Shown here one piece after another: positions 24,970-34,922 of a stretch of DNA of 64,000 nucleotides. The stretch spans positions 1 to 64,000 of the forward strand of contig CAZHAX010000002.1 of the NCBI GenBank assembly GCA_964530325.1. Direction: 5' to 3'. Position numbers and translations under genes: made by a program. Numbering within the stretch: position 1 is the stretch's first letter; each line of letters starts with the position of its first letter. The notes beneath the pieces are model-generated. The model was given only the letters and a program-made list of their open reading frames with translations, was not told where the DNA came from and did no database searches. This stretch comes from CAZHAX01 sp964530325. Its GTDB lineage: Bacteria > Chloroflexota > Anaerolineae > B4-G1.

Positions 24970-27015
24970 ATGGCGCGACTAGAGCTAGTCTCCCAGTTCC
25001 AGCCTACCGGCGACCAGCCGGAGGCGATCGAGTCCGTCGTGAAGGGCGTCCGCGATGGGTTCAAGCATCAGACGCTCCTGGGCGCTACTGGCACCGGGAA
25101 GACTTACGTCATCTCCAACGTCATCGAGCAGGTGCAGAAGCCCACACTGGTGCTTGCTCACAACAAGACGCTGGCAGCCCAGCTCTATTCCGAGTTCAGC
25201 GACTTCTTCCCCAACAATGCGGTCGAATACTTCGTCTCCTACTACGACTACTACCAGCCCGAGGCCTACGTTCCCAGGCACGATCTGTACATCGAAAAGG
25301 ATGCCGATATCAACGAGGAGATCGACCGGCTGCGGCTGGCCGCAACGACCTCCTTGCTCTCCAGGCGGGACGTGATCATCGTGGCCTCCGTATCCTGCAT
25401 CTACGCTATCGGTGATCCCGAGGAATGGGGCAAGGTCGTGGTCAAGCTGGCCCGGGGTGAGCACCATCGGCGCGAAAGCCTCCTGCGACACCTGGTGAGC
25501 ATCTACTACGAGCGGAACGATCTTGACCTGAAGCGGGGAGCGTTTCGTGTCCGCGGCGATACTCTCGACGTCGCCCCGGCGTACGGCCAGACAGCCTACC
25601 GCATCGGCTTCTTCGGCGACGAGGTGGAGCGCATCAGCGAGATCGACCCCCTTACCGGAGAGCTTCTGGGCGAAATGGAGGAGCTGCAGATCTTCCCCGC
25701 CAAGCACTTCGTTACCCCAGAGGACAAGAGGCAGGCGGCGCAGGTCGACATCGAGGCGGAGCTGGAGGAGCGGCTGGCGGAACTGCGCAGCCAGGACAAG
25801 CTGCTGGAGGCGCAGCGGCTTGAGCAGCGCACAAAGTACGACCTGGAGATGATCCGCGAGGTTGGCTACTGCTCCGGGATCGAGAACTACTCGCGCCACC
25901 TGCAGCAGCGGCCGGCCGGGTCGCCCCCGTGGACGTTGATGGACTACTTCCCGGCGGACTTCCTGCTCGTGGTGGACGAATCGCATATGACGATTCCGCA
26001 AGTGCGAGGCATGTACCACGGCGACCGGCGCAGGAAGGAGACGCTCGTCGAGTATGGCTTCCGCCTGCCCTCAGCGCTCGACAACCGGCCGCTCGATTTC
26101 GAGGAGTTCGAAGCCCGGATCAACCAGGTGGTGTACACGTCCGCCACGCCGGGCCCCTATGAGCTGGAGAAGAGCGAGCAGGTGGTGCAGCAGATCATCC
26201 GGCCCACGGGCGTCGTCGATCCGCAGGTTATCGTCAAGCCGGTAAGCGGCCAGGTGGATGATCTGGTTGGGCAGATCAACGAGCGCGTGGCCCGCGGCGA
26301 GCGCGTGCTCGTTACCACGCTGACGAAGCGTATGGCAGAGGACCTGGCCGATTACCTGCGCGAGTTGGGCATCAAGGTGCACTACCTGCACAGCGAGGTA
26401 CATACGATCGAGAGAGTGGAGATACTGAGGGACCTGCGGCTCGGGGCCTACGACGTTGTCGTGGGCATCAACCTTCTGCGCGAGGGGCTCGATCTGCCCG
26501 AAGTGAGCCTGGTGGCCATACTCGACGCAGACAAGGAGGGGTTCCTCAGGTCGGATACGGCGCTGATCCAGACGATCGGCCGGGCCGCGCGGCACGTCGA
26601 AGGCACGGCGGTGATGTATGCGGACAAGGTGACTGATTCGATGAAGCGGGCGCTGGAGGAGACGGAGCGGCGGCGACGGGTTCAGATCGATTACAACGAA
26701 GAGCACGGGATCGTGCCCGCCACGATCGTGAAGGAAGTACGGGACCTGACCGATCGCGTTCGTGTGGAGGGAGCTCCCGAGCCGAAGGCGGGGTTGAGCC
26801 TGGAGGATCTGCCGAAGGACGAACTCTCGCACCTGATCCTGGAGCTGGAGAGACAGATGAAGAAAGCCGCCGGCGAATGGCACTTTGAGAAGGCAGCGCT
26901 CCTCCGTGACCGGATCATCGATCTGCGGGCCGTGCTGGCGGACAAGGAGGCGGGGGACAAACCTGCCTGGGAGTGGGAAAGGCTACGGGCTCGACTTGAG
27001 CAGGGGGACGGATAG
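24970..27015 (+). CDS. uvrB: Excinuclease ABC subunit UvrB
   Basis: A 681-aa helicase-like subunit of nucleotide excision repair. With UvrA it finds DNA damage, and with UvrC it positions the incisions. Features: Walker [10 protein letters not shown], the beta-hairpin motif [12 protein letters not shown] that clamps DNA, DESH box ([13 protein letters not shown]), helicase motifs TSATPGPYE and [35 protein letters not shown], and the C-terminal UVR domain ([28 protein letters not shown]) that contacts UvrC. Full length for the family. The ATG at 24970 fits family N-termini; upstream in-frame codons would lie in the promoter and SOS box. Confidence 0.98.
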   Translation: MARLELVSQFQPTGDQPEAIESVVKGVRDGFKHQTLLGATGTGKTYVISNVIEQVQKPTLVLAHNKTLAAQLYSEFSDFFPNNAVEYFVSYYDYYQPEAYVPRHDLYIEKDADINEEIDRLRLAATTSLLSRRDVIIVASVSCIYAIGDPEEWGKVVVKLARGEHHRRESLLRHLVSIYYERNDLDLKRGAFRVRGDTLDVAPAYGQTAYRIGFFGDEVERISEIDPLTGELLGEMEELQIFPAKHFVTPEDKRQAAQVDIEAELEERLAELRSQDKLLEAQRLEQRTKYDLEMIREVGYCSGIENYSRHLQQRPAGSPPWTLMDYFPADFLLVVDESHMTIPQVRGMYHGDRRRKETLVEYGFRLPSALDNRPLDFEEFEARINQVVYTSATPGPYELEKSEQVVQQIIRPTGVVDPQVIVKPVSGQVDDLVGQINERVARGERVLVTTLTKRMAEDLADYLRELGIKVHYLHSEVHTIERVEILRDLRLGAYDVVVGINLLREGLDLPEVSLVAILDADKEGFLRSDTALIQTIGRAARHVEGTAVMYADKVTDSMKRALEETERRRRVQIDYNEEHGIVPATIVKEVRDLTDRVRVEGAPEPKAGLSLEDLPKDELSHLILELERQMKKAAGEWHFEKAALLRDRIIDLRAVLADKEAGDKPAWEWERLRARLEQGDG

Positions 27016-27291
27016 AGGGGGCGGGATGCCGCGCTCTTGCTCCAATCCCCTGGCTCGCCGGAGCCTGAAGGCCTTGGCCCTCCGCTAGTCTCAGCGCAAC
27101 GACGAAGCGACTCTCTCCAGCTGGATTGCCCCGGCCTGACTACAGCGCGCTGCTCTTCTGCTACCCTGCTTCGCGAGGGCGGGGGAACAAGAAGGCGCCC
27201 CTCTTCGTCATTACAGGCAGACCGAATGGTCGCAGCCGCCGGCGGACGTGGCGGCCGGCCGGATAGAGGTCGGCGATGCAGAGGGACGGGA

Positions 27292-27762
27292 ATGACTACT
27301 AAGGTGATGATGGGTTTCGTGAGCGCGATTCTCTGCTCGCTGGTGGCCTGTTCGGCGGCGGAGCCAACGCCGACGCCTACGTCTGAGTGCCAGCTGCACG
27401 ACGCCGCGTTGGGTCTGTCCGTGGCGAGGACGACGGTGCGCAGGGGGGAGCAGCTAACGGTCACGGTCTATCTCTCCAATACCGGCTGCGCGCGCCTTGG
27501 GCTGCCCGAATACCGCCTGTTCGTCATACCTGAGGAGGGTGGGGAGCCCCTGGATCCAGTCTATCCCGCCTCTGTCGTCCACAGCCTGGCCGTCGCGCCG
27601 GGGGATGGTGACTCTGCCGAGTTCACGCTGCGTGCGGCGGAGGCCGGCCTGGTCAGGCTCGAGGCCTCCGTGAGCTTCGAGGCTCACCTCGGCTATCCGG
27701 GCCCCGCGTACTGGGCATCCTGCGCTGCCGAGGAGGGTATAGTGGTGAGGGTCGAGCCGTAG
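27292..27762 (+). CDS. Small lipoprotein of unknown function
   Basis: A 156-aa predicted lipoprotein. The signal MTTKVMMGFVSAILCSLVAC ends in a lipobox and is followed by a Thr/Pro linker (EPTPTPTSE). The rest looks like one beta-sandwich domain (LSVARTTVRRGEQLTVTVYLSNTGCARLGLPEYRL...). It resembles the intracellular-proteinase-inhibitor/Ig-like folds of other lipoproteins here, with conserved Cys residues. The ATG at 27292 follows GAGGGACGGGA. The 276 bp between uvrB and this gene show no other gene. Function not recognised. Confidence 0.65.
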   Translation: MTTKVMMGFVSAILCSLVACSAAEPTPTPTSECQLHDAALGLSVARTTVRRGEQLTVTVYLSNTGCARLGLPEYRLFVIPEEGGEPLDPVYPASVVHSLAVAPGDGDSAEFTLRAAEAGLVRLEASVSFEAHLGYPGPAYWASCAAEEGIVVRVEP

Positions 27763-27872
27763 GCCCTGCCCAGCCTTCGCTCGAAGGGGGATGTGCTTAC
27801 CTGCGCGGTCTGTCTTGATGCGGTTGGCCACAGCGACTCAGACTGAGCGAGCAATCCGTAGATGAGGTGACC

Positions 27873-28388
27873 ATGAGAACGCGAACTGTCTGTCTTGTCT
27901 TTGTCCTCCTTGTCGGCCTGCCGTCCCTGGTAACCTGTGTGCCGCCCGCCTCACCCACGCCCAGCCCCACGGGGAGTGAACTGGTCGAGGTGACGGTATA
28001 CTTCACAGATCAGGATCGCTACGCTGCAGGCCTGGAGCCGTACGAGGTCGGAGTTGCCCGGTCCGTCTCCGCGGACGCATACTTGCCCGAGGTGGTCCTA
28101 TCCGAGTTCTTCGCGGGGCCCACTCCGGCTGAGCAGGCGCAAGGTCTGGTGGCGATCGCGAGCGGCGCGACCGGCTTCAGCTGGCTCAGTATCGAGGGTG
28201 GTATTGCGCGCGTCTATCTGAACGGCGCTTGCTCGTCGAACGGCGCAACGTACACCATAGCCCAGCCGATAACGAAGAACCTGCGGCAGTTCGACGAGGT
28301 GGAGCACGTGAAGATCTACGACGACTCGGGCGAGACTGAGGTGCCCGAGGGTCCTTCGGACTCTATTCCATTCTGCCTGGAGCCGTAG
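27873..28388 (+). CDS. GerMN-domain lipoprotein
   Basis: A 171-aa protein with an N-terminal signal and Cys (LVGLPSLVTCVPP), a Pro/Thr linker, and one GerMN domain: VEVTVYFTDQDRYAAGLEPYEVGVAR, VLSEFFAGPTPAEQAQGLV and a conserved FDEVEHVKIY end. GerMN domains occur in spore-germination proteins, and also in many non-sporulating bacteria as extracytoplasmic lipoproteins, so no germination role is implied. The ATG at 27873 has GAGGTG upstream. It shares the lipoprotein pattern with the gene before it. Confidence 0.8.
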   Translation: MRTRTVCLVFVLLVGLPSLVTCVPPASPTPSPTGSELVEVTVYFTDQDRYAAGLEPYEVGVARSVSADAYLPEVVLSEFFAGPTPAEQAQGLVAIASGATGFSWLSIEGGIARVYLNGACSSNGATYTIAQPITKNLRQFDEVEHVKIYDDSGETEVPEGPSDSIPFCLEP

Positions 28389-28489
28389 CAGAGCGCCGCC
28401 CTACCCGGCCAAAGTACGGGCGGCCGCAGGGCGCGTGGAATCACTGGGATAGCGGCGCGCAGCCTTTTCTCACCGGACTGAGCGCGGCG

Positions 28490-29527
28490 TTAGTAGAGCC
28501 TGTACTCCTCGCGCAGCCTGTCGGAGAGCTCGCGCGTGACGCGAAAGACGTGCTCCGCCACTGCAACAGACAGCGTGCCTGTGCCGCAAGCGGGGGTAAC
28601 CAGAGACTGAGCGAGCAGTTCAGGGCGCTCGAACCCCTTTCCTTCGAACAGCGCCAGCGCCCGTTCCAGTACCTCGCGCGCCTCTTGGGCGGTGATCGTC
28701 GCTGCCGCGTCGCCGGAGCTGGGCACCACTCCCCAGGCCAGCATACCGCCGCGCCCCAGGAAACCGCGCAGCTCCTCCGGGTATAGGGCCACCGTCTCGG
28801 CGTACTCGTAGGCGTCGAACGAAAGGATGTTCACCGACGTCCCCAGGAGCAGGCTCCAGTCCGTGTTGGCGCAGCAATGCGCGCCGGTCCAGCCCTCCAG
28901 GCCGGAGAGGACCTCCTCCAGAGCATCGATCACCTGTTCCCGAGGCAGGCTGGCGTAGGCGCTGCCCACCATCGACAGGAACGGTTCGTCCACGAACATG
29001 ATCGTCCGCGGGCACAGCTTGCGCAGCTCTCTCTCCTGCCACTGGCCGTGACGGAGAGCGTTCTTGACGATCATGTCTCGCATCATGTCGTCGTACAGGC
29101 TGGGTCGCCGCTCCTGGTCCGTCACCTGCAGGCCGAAGCTGATCGGTCCTGTTACCTGCCCCTTGACAGCCCACGCTCCATCGAGCGGTCCGGCAGCGGC
29201 GAAGCGGTGGAACCCGGCGGCGTACTTGGCGGTGAGGGCGAACCTCTCCGGCTCCTCCTCGAGGAACGCGGCGTAGAAGGGCTCCGCGGCGTCCAGCCAG
29301 CCATCGCTGAGCTGGACAGTTATCTTCTCTCCATCTGTGACAATACCCGGCAGGTACTCCGAGAACTGGGCGTACATGTTCTCCCAGAAGTCGCGGCGCG
29401 GCAGCTGTGGCCAGAAGGGGATGTCCTCGAACGTCTCCAAGATCAGCGCGACAGCCGCCGCCGCGTCCTTGTGTGGAGTACTGCCGATTCCGGTTGCCCG
29501 GCAATTGGGGCGGGCGGACTGACTCAT
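28490..29527 (-). CDS. UroD/MetE-fold protein (cobalamin-independent methionine synthase-like)
   Basis: A 345-aa protein of the URO-D/CIMS-like TIM-barrel superfamily, which includes uroporphyrinogen decarboxylase, the MetE catalytic half, and corrinoid methyltransferases. The N-terminal ATGIGSTPHKDAAAAV matches the start of archaeal-type MetE C-domain homologues. LRKLCPRTIMFVDEPFLSMVG, GAHCCANTDWSLLLGTSVNILSFDAYEY and TPACGTGTLSV correspond to the conserved barrel. The HCxAN motif supplies His and Cys residues like the zinc ligands of MetE. No MetE N-terminal half is present. Likely a methyltransferase; substrates unknown. It starts 11 bp after the LPxTG gene. Confidence 0.72.
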   Translation of the reverse strand: MSQSARPNCRATGIGSTPHKDAAAAVALILETFEDIPFWPQLPRRDFWENMYAQFSEYLPGIVTDGEKITVQLSDGWLDAAEPFYAAFLEEEPERFALTAKYAAGFHRFAAAGPLDGAWAVKGQVTGPISFGLQVTDQERRPSLYDDMMRDMIVKNALRHGQWQERELRKLCPRTIMFVDEPFLSMVGSAYASLPREQVIDALEEVLSGLEGWTGAHCCANTDWSLLLGTSVNILSFDAYEYAETVALYPEELRGFLGRGGMLAWGVVPSSGDAAATITAQEAREVLERALALFEGKGFERPELLAQSLVTPACGTGTLSVAVAEHVFRVTRELSDRLREEYRLY

Positions 29528-29538
29528 CTGCTCTAGCC

Positions 29539-30327
29539 CTATCCGCCCTGTGCCGCAGACCTGAGGCGACCGATGAAGAAGGCCAGGCTGGCTCCCAGGA
29601 CGGCGCCGGCCGCGGCGAGGAACAGCCAGTCAGTCGGCTCAGTGGGGTCCTCACCAGTCACAGGCAAGAGCGGGGCCTCCGGCTCGTACGGCTCCGGCAC
29701 CGGCTCGGGAGTGCGGTAGGCGATGTCCAGGTAGGGGCTGGTGGTGGGATCGCCCGCCGTTAGCCGGCGAGCGGCGGCCCAATCGTCCGCCGTAGAGCTC
29801 AGATCGGCCGAGGTGACGGCCAGACCGTTGTTGGGCGTGCCGGCCCGCCAGGCCTGCACCAGCGCGGTGATCTCCCAGCTGTACCAGCCGGCCGCCGAGG
29901 AGACGTCCGTCGTGGCCAAGGCGGCGTCCAGCGCGGGCCAGGCGGACATGTTGTTCCAGTCGATCGAGGCAGCGCTCCAGGCCGCACTTACGCCGTAGAC
30001 GGACATCGGAGCACTGCCGGCGTCGGGTGACCAGTCGTCCACGTAGACCTGGAGGGTAGCCGATTCGATAGTCGCGTCTGCGGGAATCGCGCCAAGCGGA
30101 AAGCGCAGGTAGGTGCGGCAGAAGACGTCGCTACCGGTGTCGGGGCCCACGTAGTTGCCGAAGGGGAGGATCGTCTCGCTCCAGCGCTCGCCAGAGCCAG
30201 GATCCTCCGAAAGGACGCCGACGCTCTGGTCCGGGCCGACGCTCAGGTGGCTCTGCGCCACGGCGGTCGTGCCCAGGGCAGCTGCACAAAGCGCGATCGC
30301 GCAGAGGGGGAGGAGTAGTCGCTTCAT
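29539..30327 (-). CDS. Cell-wall-anchored DNRLRE/CBM96-like surface protein with LPVTG motif
   Basis: A 262-aa secreted protein. A signal peptide (LLLPLCAIALCAAALGTTAVAQ) is followed by a DNRLRE-type domain (residues 30-205; FCRTYLRFPLGAIPADATIESATLQVYVDDW, WYSWEITALVQAWRAG, NNGLAV), typically used for surface display or carbohydrate binding. A Pro/Glu spacer, LPVTGEDP, a hydrophobic helix (WLFLAAAGAVLGASLAFFIG) and a short basic tail (RLR) form a complete sortase sorting signal. This implies a monoderm-like wall and a sortase elsewhere. It has an AGGAGGGACTG ribosome-binding site and lies in line with the 1468-aa secreted protein. Confidence 0.8.
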   Translation of the reverse strand: MKRLLLPLCAIALCAAALGTTAVAQSHLSVGPDQSVGVLSEDPGSGERWSETILPFGNYVGPDTGSDVFCRTYLRFPLGAIPADATIESATLQVYVDDWSPDAGSAPMSVYGVSAAWSAASIDWNNMSAWPALDAALATTDVSSAAGWYSWEITALVQAWRAGTPNNGLAVTSADLSSTADDWAAARRLTAGDPTTSPYLDIAYRTPEPVPEPYEPEAPLLPVTGEDPTEPTDWLFLAAAGAVLGASLAFFIGRLRSAAQGG

Positions 30328-30405
30328 CAGTCCCTCCTGTTCACTGGGGCCATTCGGCCCGGCTACGCCTGGCGATTCCGGCGCAAGCGCATCCGGCTGC
30401 GCGTA

Positions 30406-33400
30406 CTACTGCAGCTTGTCCTTGATGGCTGCCTGTCGCGGCCACCAGCCGGTGTAGTTGCTCATCACCAACGGAAGGAAGGCGAAGTTCGTTCGCAGCG
30501 TGGCGTTGATCTCAAGCGGGCCTCCCAGCCGGTCCTCTACGACAACCTGGCGCGGAGTGAGCCCCGCATGCGGGAACTCGTGCACGAAGCGCCCGTCCGT
30601 GTAGGCGATGATACGATAGGAGTCGGGCGGCGCCAACGGCGCCCGAGCCCAGGGCCCGGTATCGCCCGGTACGAACTCGAGAACGAGACCGACCGTCCTT
30701 CGCCCGCCTGGCGGCATGTCCGGCAGGGCGAAAGAGGCCCAGTCACTGCCCTGCGCGGCTGTGGGCACGGTGGAGGAGGTCAGCGTCACTCCAGACGTGA
30801 AGGCGACGGTGATGAGGTTGCTCTTGGCGATGTAGTCACCCTGGTTGAAGACGCCGACGTCGACCGCAGCCTGGTTCAGCACATTGGGCGCCACTCCGTC
30901 GATACGGCGGCCCGTCGTCGTATCGGTCACCGCCTGGACCGTGTAGGAGACCACCAGGTTCGCTCCGTGCACCTCGACCGTCTGCAGGTTCCCCGTGTCT
31001 GTGTAGACCTGGGCGAAGTCGTCCGTATACGTTATCACCGGTGCGTAGTCGATCACGAACGTGCCGCTGCCGTCGATCGCAGCTTTGGATCGGAGGACCA
31101 CGAACAACTCGCCCTGGCGCTCCCCGTTCTCCAGCCAGGGCATCTGGCTGGCGTCGAGCGTGGCCGATACAGGCAGCGTGAACTCCACTTCTGTGCCGCC
31201 TGAGACCGTGCTGGTCACGAACGATACCGGAGTCAGGGCGCTGAAGAGCGCGGTTCCCGTGGAGACATGGCCGACGGCCAGCTCGGCCTGCAGGGCAGCC
31301 GCCTCGGCGGCGTTGGCCAGCCCTGCCTCGATCGGGGTGGTCCACCCAGGGAGCAGATCCTCCAGCTCTAGGTTGATCGCCTGGCCCCAGACGGTCTGCA
31401 CGTCGCAGTAGCCGTGGGAGCCGACGCCGATCTCGGCAGCCGGTACCTCGAAGTAGGCCGGCAGGCCGTCTGCAGTCACGGCGAATTCGATCTTGTGTAC
31501 CTCGCCCACGTCGGCGAAGGCCGGGTCGACTTCGACGTCGTAGTACCACACCGTGCGCCAGGCATCGGTCACGATAGCCTGGTGGAGGAAGGGGAAGTCG
31601 AAGAAGAGCGGCTCGATTGACATCGTCTCCGTCACGCTGCGGGTGGTGACAGTGATGCCGGAGGGGGCAGTCGGCGTGATGATCAGATTGGTCAGCGTAA
31701 CGCCGTGGTTGTTCCGTATCTCCAGCCGGACCTGCGTCTCCTCTCCGGGAGCGACGCGGGACCACAACAGGTCGGGCCCGTGGCGGCCGCCTACGTAGAC
31801 GGTCGCGGCCATGTCGCCGAAGCCGTACGACTTGATGAACGGGTCCCAGCCCACGCAGCGCGGGTCCCAGGGATCCTCGATGCGCAGGAAGTGGTAGACC
31901 TCGTCGTCGAAGGTGGCTACGAGAACAGGCTCTACCGCCTTGTTCACCTGGGCGTCAGCCGAAAGGCCGAAGACCGCCTGGACGTGGGTGTCGTAGACCT
32001 CGTATCTGCTGGGCCCCACTGCCTTCTGGTGGTAGACGAAGCGCGCCCCATCATCGATCTTCATCACACCCTCGCGGTGGAAGTCCGGGTAGGTGCTCAG
32101 CGTGGTGCTGATAAGCAGGCCCTCACGGGCCTGGCTCTCCAGGTACTGCTGGAAGTAGAGGTAGTCGTAGGCTGGGACGGTGACGACTGTGATCAGATCT
32201 GTGTCCGTGAGGTAGCCCTGCAGGTGGAGCGAGTCCCAGGAGCTCTCCCAGTCGCCGTACATTGGCAGCAACTCGAATCCACGTCCGCGGAACATGCCCT
32301 GGGCGATCAGCGTCTCGTCCTTCTGGAGAGGGTCCATGGCCGGGTCGAAATCGGACCATGTCTTCAGGTAGAGCTGCAAGTCCGCTCCCTCTCGGCAGGG
32401 CAACTCCAGCACACGCACCTCGCCGCGCCCGTCGTCATCGCGATCCACCTTGATCTCGAAAGTGGTGTTGACGACGGCGTGATACTCAGGCGGCGGGAAG
32501 GGGACGATATCGTAGAAGACGGTGCGCAACTCCATTTCCTGCGGGCGATCCCAGATGTCCTGGTAGGCCACGCGGGGCATCTCGTGGGGAACCGGGATGT
32601 GGATCACGCCACTGGCGAGATACTCGTGGTAGGGGATGGGGTGGCCGCCCAGGTTGGTGTAGACCGAGCCGCCCGAGCCATCGAGTACCAGGCTGGGGCT
32701 GATCGGGTCGCTGGCGAAGGACACCGTGCGGCTGAGAAGCTCGTGGCTGAACAGCCCGTAGCGGACCGCGGGCTCCTGGTAGTCGTACCCCGGCAGCGGC
32801 CCAAAGTCCCAGACCATCGTCAGCGCCGGAAGGAGGATATCTCCCTCGGTGGTGACGGTGATGTACTGCTCGTAGCCGGGCGGGATAAGCACGGAGTTGG
32901 TGAAGCCGGGCGTCGTCGTGAAGCTGCCGCTATAGGTGTAGACGTGTCTGGGGCCGTTCTCCCAGGTGTTGAGACTGTAGAAGGTGCCGGCGGCGATCGT
33001 CGTCGCCCCATCTATCTCGTCGGGGAGCGGGTAGACGGGTGCCGGTGTTTCGTAGAAGAAGACCTCGTTCAAGGCCCACAGCGTGTCCGAGAGAGAGTCT
33101 GTCGTGCTCGCGCCCCAGGCGTCTGTGATCACCTGTGGTACCAGCCTTTGGTCGTCTACGTCGACGATGGGGGATATGAGCGCGACCACGTCCGTGACCA
33201 CTATCGACTTGGCCCCGGTCTCCTCCTTGTTCTCCAGAGTGAGAGCGATATCGAAATAGCTGCCGTCGCTCGATAGCGGGTAGATGCCGTCGAGCTCGAT
33301 GTCCCTGTCCCCCACCAATCGGGCCGCCATCAAGGCGTCGATCTCAAGCTCATTGCGGACCACGTGGCGCGGCAATCCTGCCGGGTGCAGCTCAGTCGTC

Positions 33401-34812
33401 CAGTAGGAGTCGACGTAGTGGGCAACGGCGGTCGATACGAGCGCGGCGCCCGCGGTGCCGGAGGGTGCCTCGGTGTAGGCGACATAGCTGAAGTCCGTGT
33501 CGCCGGGAGATACCGCGGCGGCAGTCCAGACGATCGTCGTCGTTCCGTCCGGGTTGGCGACGAGCGAGTCCGGGGCAGGGGAGAAGGAAGAGAGTGTCGT
33601 CGAGAAGCCCTGGTGAAGCGTCTCAGTGATCACGACTTCGGCCAACGGGCCGTCCCAGTAGTCCTTGAAGGTGGTGGTGATGGCGATGGGCACGCCGGGC
33701 TCGTAGGCCGGGATCGTGCTGCAGCCGGCTGCGTCCGTGTATTGCTGGCACAGCGTCCCGTAGATGCCACCCCGCTCCCCCATCGCCCAGAGCAGTGCGT
33801 CCAGCACCTGAGGGTGGTGGTTGATATCGTCAGAGGGATGGCCGTTGAACAACACCACCCGCCCGTCTCCAGGCGTCGCCAGGCCGATGGCCACGGAGCC
33901 GGGCTGTGACGTGTCCGCGAACGTGGCGATGGCCGTTATGCCAGCCGTCGCCATGATCGCCGGCTCGTCGAGGACGTAGGTCGTCTGTGAAACCCAGGAG
34001 AACGTGAGCGGATGATCCGGCAGCAGCACGTTCAACTGTCCCTCGTTCGAGGGGTGGGTAACGCGTGTGCTCAGGTCGACGGTGCCGGCAGCGACCAGGC
34101 CGGCTGCCTCCACAATGTAGGCGCCGTTCGACTGCGCGTATAGGAAGCCGCCGGCCTCTACGAAATCGCGGATGGCATCGAGGCCGGCGCTTCCCAGCCC
34201 GGCCGCCACGTCGTCCGCGTATCCGATGCGCATGGCGGGCAGGATAAGGATGTCGTAGTCATCCAGGTCAGAGAGGATCTGGGTTTCCGTGAGCGTGTCG
34301 AAGTAGGGGCAGCCCTGGGGGGTCTCTTCGCACCACAGGTAGACCCGGAAGAGCTGCTCGAAATCGCCCTCCTCCCAGACGACCAGTTGATCGTAGGGAT
34401 CGGTCGCGGAACCATAGAAGATAGCCACCTGCCGCGGATGGAGGGCCAGGGAGCGGCCGACGGTGAAGGACGCTGTAGCGAGAACGGAGTTGAAGTCACC
34501 GCTCAGCGGGCCGAGCACGGCGCCCGGAGCGTAGTCTGCCGCGTCCACGGTGGCCGTCACCGCCGTCCAGGCCAGGTCCGGGTGATCGTCGTGATGCAGT
34601 GCGCGCCACAGCTCCTTGTAGGCGTTGCGGCGCTCGACGACGCCGGTCTGCCCGGCGCCCAGGGGCGTCAGCTTCTCTCCTGCCGGGAATGCGTAGTCGC
34701 CTGGCGCAGCGCGCAGCGGTCTGGCCAGGGACACGAGAACCAGGGCGACAGCGCAGGCGGCCAGACCAAGCGTCAGGAATAGGCGCAGCGAGCGATTCTC
34801 TAATGTGCTCAT
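30406..34812 (-). CDS. Giant secreted protein with glutaminase-like and DUF11-like domains
   Basis: A 1468-aa exported protein. The N-terminal helix LFLTLGLAACAVALVLVSLARPLRA is the signal. Residues 130-345 resemble a class-I glutamine amidotransferase-like fold (VAIFYGS, DYDILILPAMRIGYAD, LDAIRDFVEAGGFLYAQSNGAYIVEAAG, VVLFNGHPS), the type seen in extracellular DUF4350/BPL_N modules. The remainder is long beta-rich sequence with DUF11-like segments (VLVSLEIRNNHGVTLTNLIITPTAPSGITVT type). The end, FAFLPLVMSNY then WWPRQ, contains a hydrophobic LPLV-like motif that may be a sorting signal. The ATG follows AAGGAGTATGAG. No enzymatic activity can be assigned. Confidence 0.75.
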   Translation of the reverse strand: MSTLENRSLRLFLTLGLAACAVALVLVSLARPLRAAPGDYAFPAGEKLTPLGAGQTGVVERRNAYKELWRALHHDDHPDLAWTAVTATVDAADYAPGAVLGPLSGDFNSVLATASFTVGRSLALHPRQVAIFYGSATDPYDQLVVWEEGDFEQLFRVYLWCEETPQGCPYFDTLTETQILSDLDDYDILILPAMRIGYADDVAAGLGSAGLDAIRDFVEAGGFLYAQSNGAYIVEAAGLVAAGTVDLSTRVTHPSNEGQLNVLLPDHPLTFSWVSQTTYVLDEPAIMATAGITAIATFADTSQPGSVAIGLATPGDGRVVLFNGHPSDDINHHPQVLDALLWAMGERGGIYGTLCQQYTDAAGCSTIPAYEPGVPIAITTTFKDYWDGPLAEVVITETLHQGFSTTLSSFSPAPDSLVANPDGTTTIVWTAAAVSPGDTDFSYVAYTEAPSGTAGAALVSTAVAHYVDSYWTTELHPAGLPRHVVRNELEIDALMAARLVGDRDIELDGIYPLSSDGSYFDIALTLENKEETGAKSIVVTDVVALISPIVDVDDQRLVPQVITDAWGASTTDSLSDTLWALNEVFFYETPAPVYPLPDEIDGATTIAAGTFYSLNTWENGPRHVYTYSGSFTTTPGFTNSVLIPPGYEQYITVTTEGDILLPALTMVWDFGPLPGYDYQEPAVRYGLFSHELLSRTVSFASDPISPSLVLDGSGGSVYTNLGGHPIPYHEYLASGVIHIPVPHEMPRVAYQDIWDRPQEMELRTVFYDIVPFPPPEYHAVVNTTFEIKVDRDDDGRGEVRVLELPCREGADLQLYLKTWSDFDPAMDPLQKDETLIAQGMFRGRGFELLPMYGDWESSWDSLHLQGYLTDTDLITVVTVPAYDYLYFQQYLESQAREGLLISTTLSTYPDFHREGVMKIDDGARFVYHQKAVGPSRYEVYDTHVQAVFGLSADAQVNKAVEPVLVATFDDEVYHFLRIEDPWDPRCVGWDPFIKSYGFGDMAATVYVGGRHGPDLLWSRVAPGEETQVRLEIRNNHGVTLTNLIITPTAPSGITVTTRSVTETMSIEPLFFDFPFLHQAIVTDAWRTVWYYDVEVDPAFADVGEVHKIEFAVTADGLPAYFEVPAAEIGVGSHGYCDVQTVWGQAINLELEDLLPGWTTPIEAGLANAAEAAALQAELAVGHVSTGTALFSALTPVSFVTSTVSGGTEVEFTLPVSATLDASQMPWLENGERQGELFVVLRSKAAIDGSGTFVIDYAPVITYTDDFAQVYTDTGNLQTVEVHGANLVVSYTVQAVTDTTTGRRIDGVAPNVLNQAAVDVGVFNQGDYIAKSNLITVAFTSGVTLTSSTVPTAAQGSDWASFALPDMPPGGRRTVGLVLEFVPGDTGPWARAPLAPPDSYRIIAYTDGRFVHEFPHAGLTPRQVVVEDRLGGPLEINATLRTNFAFLPLVMSNYTGWWPRQAAIKDKLQ

Positions 34813-34922
34813 CTCATACTCCTTGCGGCCACCGTCCCCACGGCGGGTCGCGATCGAAGCGACGCTTGGCCCACTGAGAGAAGAACGGCCGTGGCCAGGT
34901 TACTCGTCAAGGTAGTTCAGCA

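Noticed and set aside
27873..28388. Sporulation/germination gene
   Set aside because: The GerMN domain alone is also frequent in non-spore-formers and no other sporulation gene is in the window.
28389..28489. Terminator hairpin between convergent genes
   Set aside because: GC-rich segments here can be paired only with several mismatches and there is no U-tract on either strand.
31705..33276. 523-aa plus-strand frame opposite the secreted giant
   Set aside because: No recognisable domain, a composition of Val/Gly/Arg/Asp repeats typical of antisense translation, and the minus frame has a signal peptide and continuous domains.
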